Virus record (IMG/VR): IMGVR_UViG_3300030104_001481 | Coordinates: 337 to 30,222 of that record | Origin: a virus | DNA length: 29,886 bases | Direction: 5' to 3' (one strand) | Part shown: one piece after another, positions 29,665 through 29,886 of the stretch | Layout: each line of letters starts with the position of its first letter | How positions within the stretch are numbered: the first letter of the stretch is position 1 | Notes under the pieces: generated by a model | Database searches by the model: none | Seen by the model: only the letters and a program-made list of their open reading frames with translations | Told to the model about the DNA's origin: nothing | Program-made: the position numbers and the translations under genes

Positions 29665-29886
29665 ACCAGCCATAATAGCATTTTTTATATTTTATTTTGT
29701 ACTACAATGTACAATATCTAAAGCAGATAATGATACAGCGACTTCAACAAACATATTACCTAACGCAGGCACAACGTCATCTAACATGGATAACTTTAAT
29801 TTAGATGGTGTCAACTCAGGAACAGGTAGTCTTAATCATAACTCTACACATAATGGATTTACTATAACATGTGGCACACAAATAAA
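29648..29886 (+). CDS. second exported protein, 3' truncated
   Basis: The frame runs off the window after 79 codons. It overlaps the preceding gene by 17 bases. Residues ~1-27 (MWKKIKPAIIAFFIFYFVLQ, then CTISKA) form a signal peptide with a likely SKA/D cleavage site; the lone Cys is preceded by Gln, so it is not a good lipobox. The mature part starts DNDTATSTNILPNAGTTSS and is Asn/Ser/Thr/Gly-rich (FNLDGVNSGTGSLNHNSTHN), much like the region after the signal in the preceding exported protein. A Cys-containing FTITCGTQ follows at the edge. It may be a paralogue or partner of that protein; the missing C-terminus prevents further assignment. Confidence 0.65.
   Translation, partial: MWKKIKPAIIAFFIFYFVLQCTISKADNDTATSTNILPNAGTTSSNMDNFNLDGVNSGTGSLNHNSTHNGFTITCGTQI

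Noticed and set aside
1-29886. CRISPR array, insertion sequence, tRNA or rRNA
   Set aside because: No regularly spaced short repeats, transposase frame, terminal inverted repeats or cloverleaf-like segments were found by reading through the window.

Overview
The window is a gene-dense, AT-rich stretch of a marine tailed-phage genome, probably podovirus-like and infecting an AT-rich host such as SAR11/Pelagibacter. Three things suggest this. Several open reading frames resemble proteins recurrent in pelagiphages and uncultured marine phages (MAYIG fibres, the DDVPAML...EFVMTADAV tail, the HHGE...CIIFG protein). The codons are strongly A/T-ending. The structural region lacks a long tail-tube or tape-measure module and instead carries large ejection-type proteins. 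No terminase, portal, major capsid protein, integrase, RNA polymerase, endolysin, tRNA or rRNA is visible, so about one module lies outside the window. Host assignment is inference.

Layout. (1) Bases 1-7803, plus strand: a 5'-truncated long tail fibre, a small virion-type protein, two fibres sharing a MAYIG N-terminus, then six tandem paralogous genes of about 200-220 codons, most joined by 1-nt TAATG stop/start overlaps. They share a core with the C-terminus of the second MAYIG fibre. (2) 7856-10812, plus: a tail assembly chaperone-like protein, a P22 gp10-like tail hub/stopper candidate, a 54-aa protein and a second copy of the small virion-type protein. (3) 10893-19629, plus: five large proteins of internal virion/DNA-ejection type and a small coiled-coil/TM protein that may be lysis-related. 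(4) 19661-21294, minus: a two-TM protein and an SNF2-family helicase. (5) 21352-28867, plus: the replication module (conserved early protein, two accessory or ssDNA-binding candidates, an archaeo-eukaryotic-type primase, an SF1 UvrD-like helicase, a DUF3310 protein, a family A DNA polymerase with exonuclease domain, and a conserved phage protein). (6) 28860-29886, plus: a cassette of very small or exported proteins (a 26-aa Trp/Lys-rich amphipathic peptide, a 33-aa eight-cysteine protein and two signal-peptide proteins).

Transcription appears to be organised around a compact divergent promoter pair at 21317-21352. It would drive replication genes rightward and the SNF2 helicase leftward, the latter converging on the end of the structural block near 19630-19660. 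The first rightward gene looks leaderless. The replisome combines an AEP primase, UvrD-like helicase and PolA with Leu at the position equivalent to E. coli Phe762, a different set from the T7 gp4/gp5 arrangement.

The most unusual parts are the six-gene array of stand-alone fibre-tip-like domains, which shows signs of mosaic shuffling, and the small-protein/secreted-protein cassette after the polymerase. No gap between genes exceeds about 85 bases.
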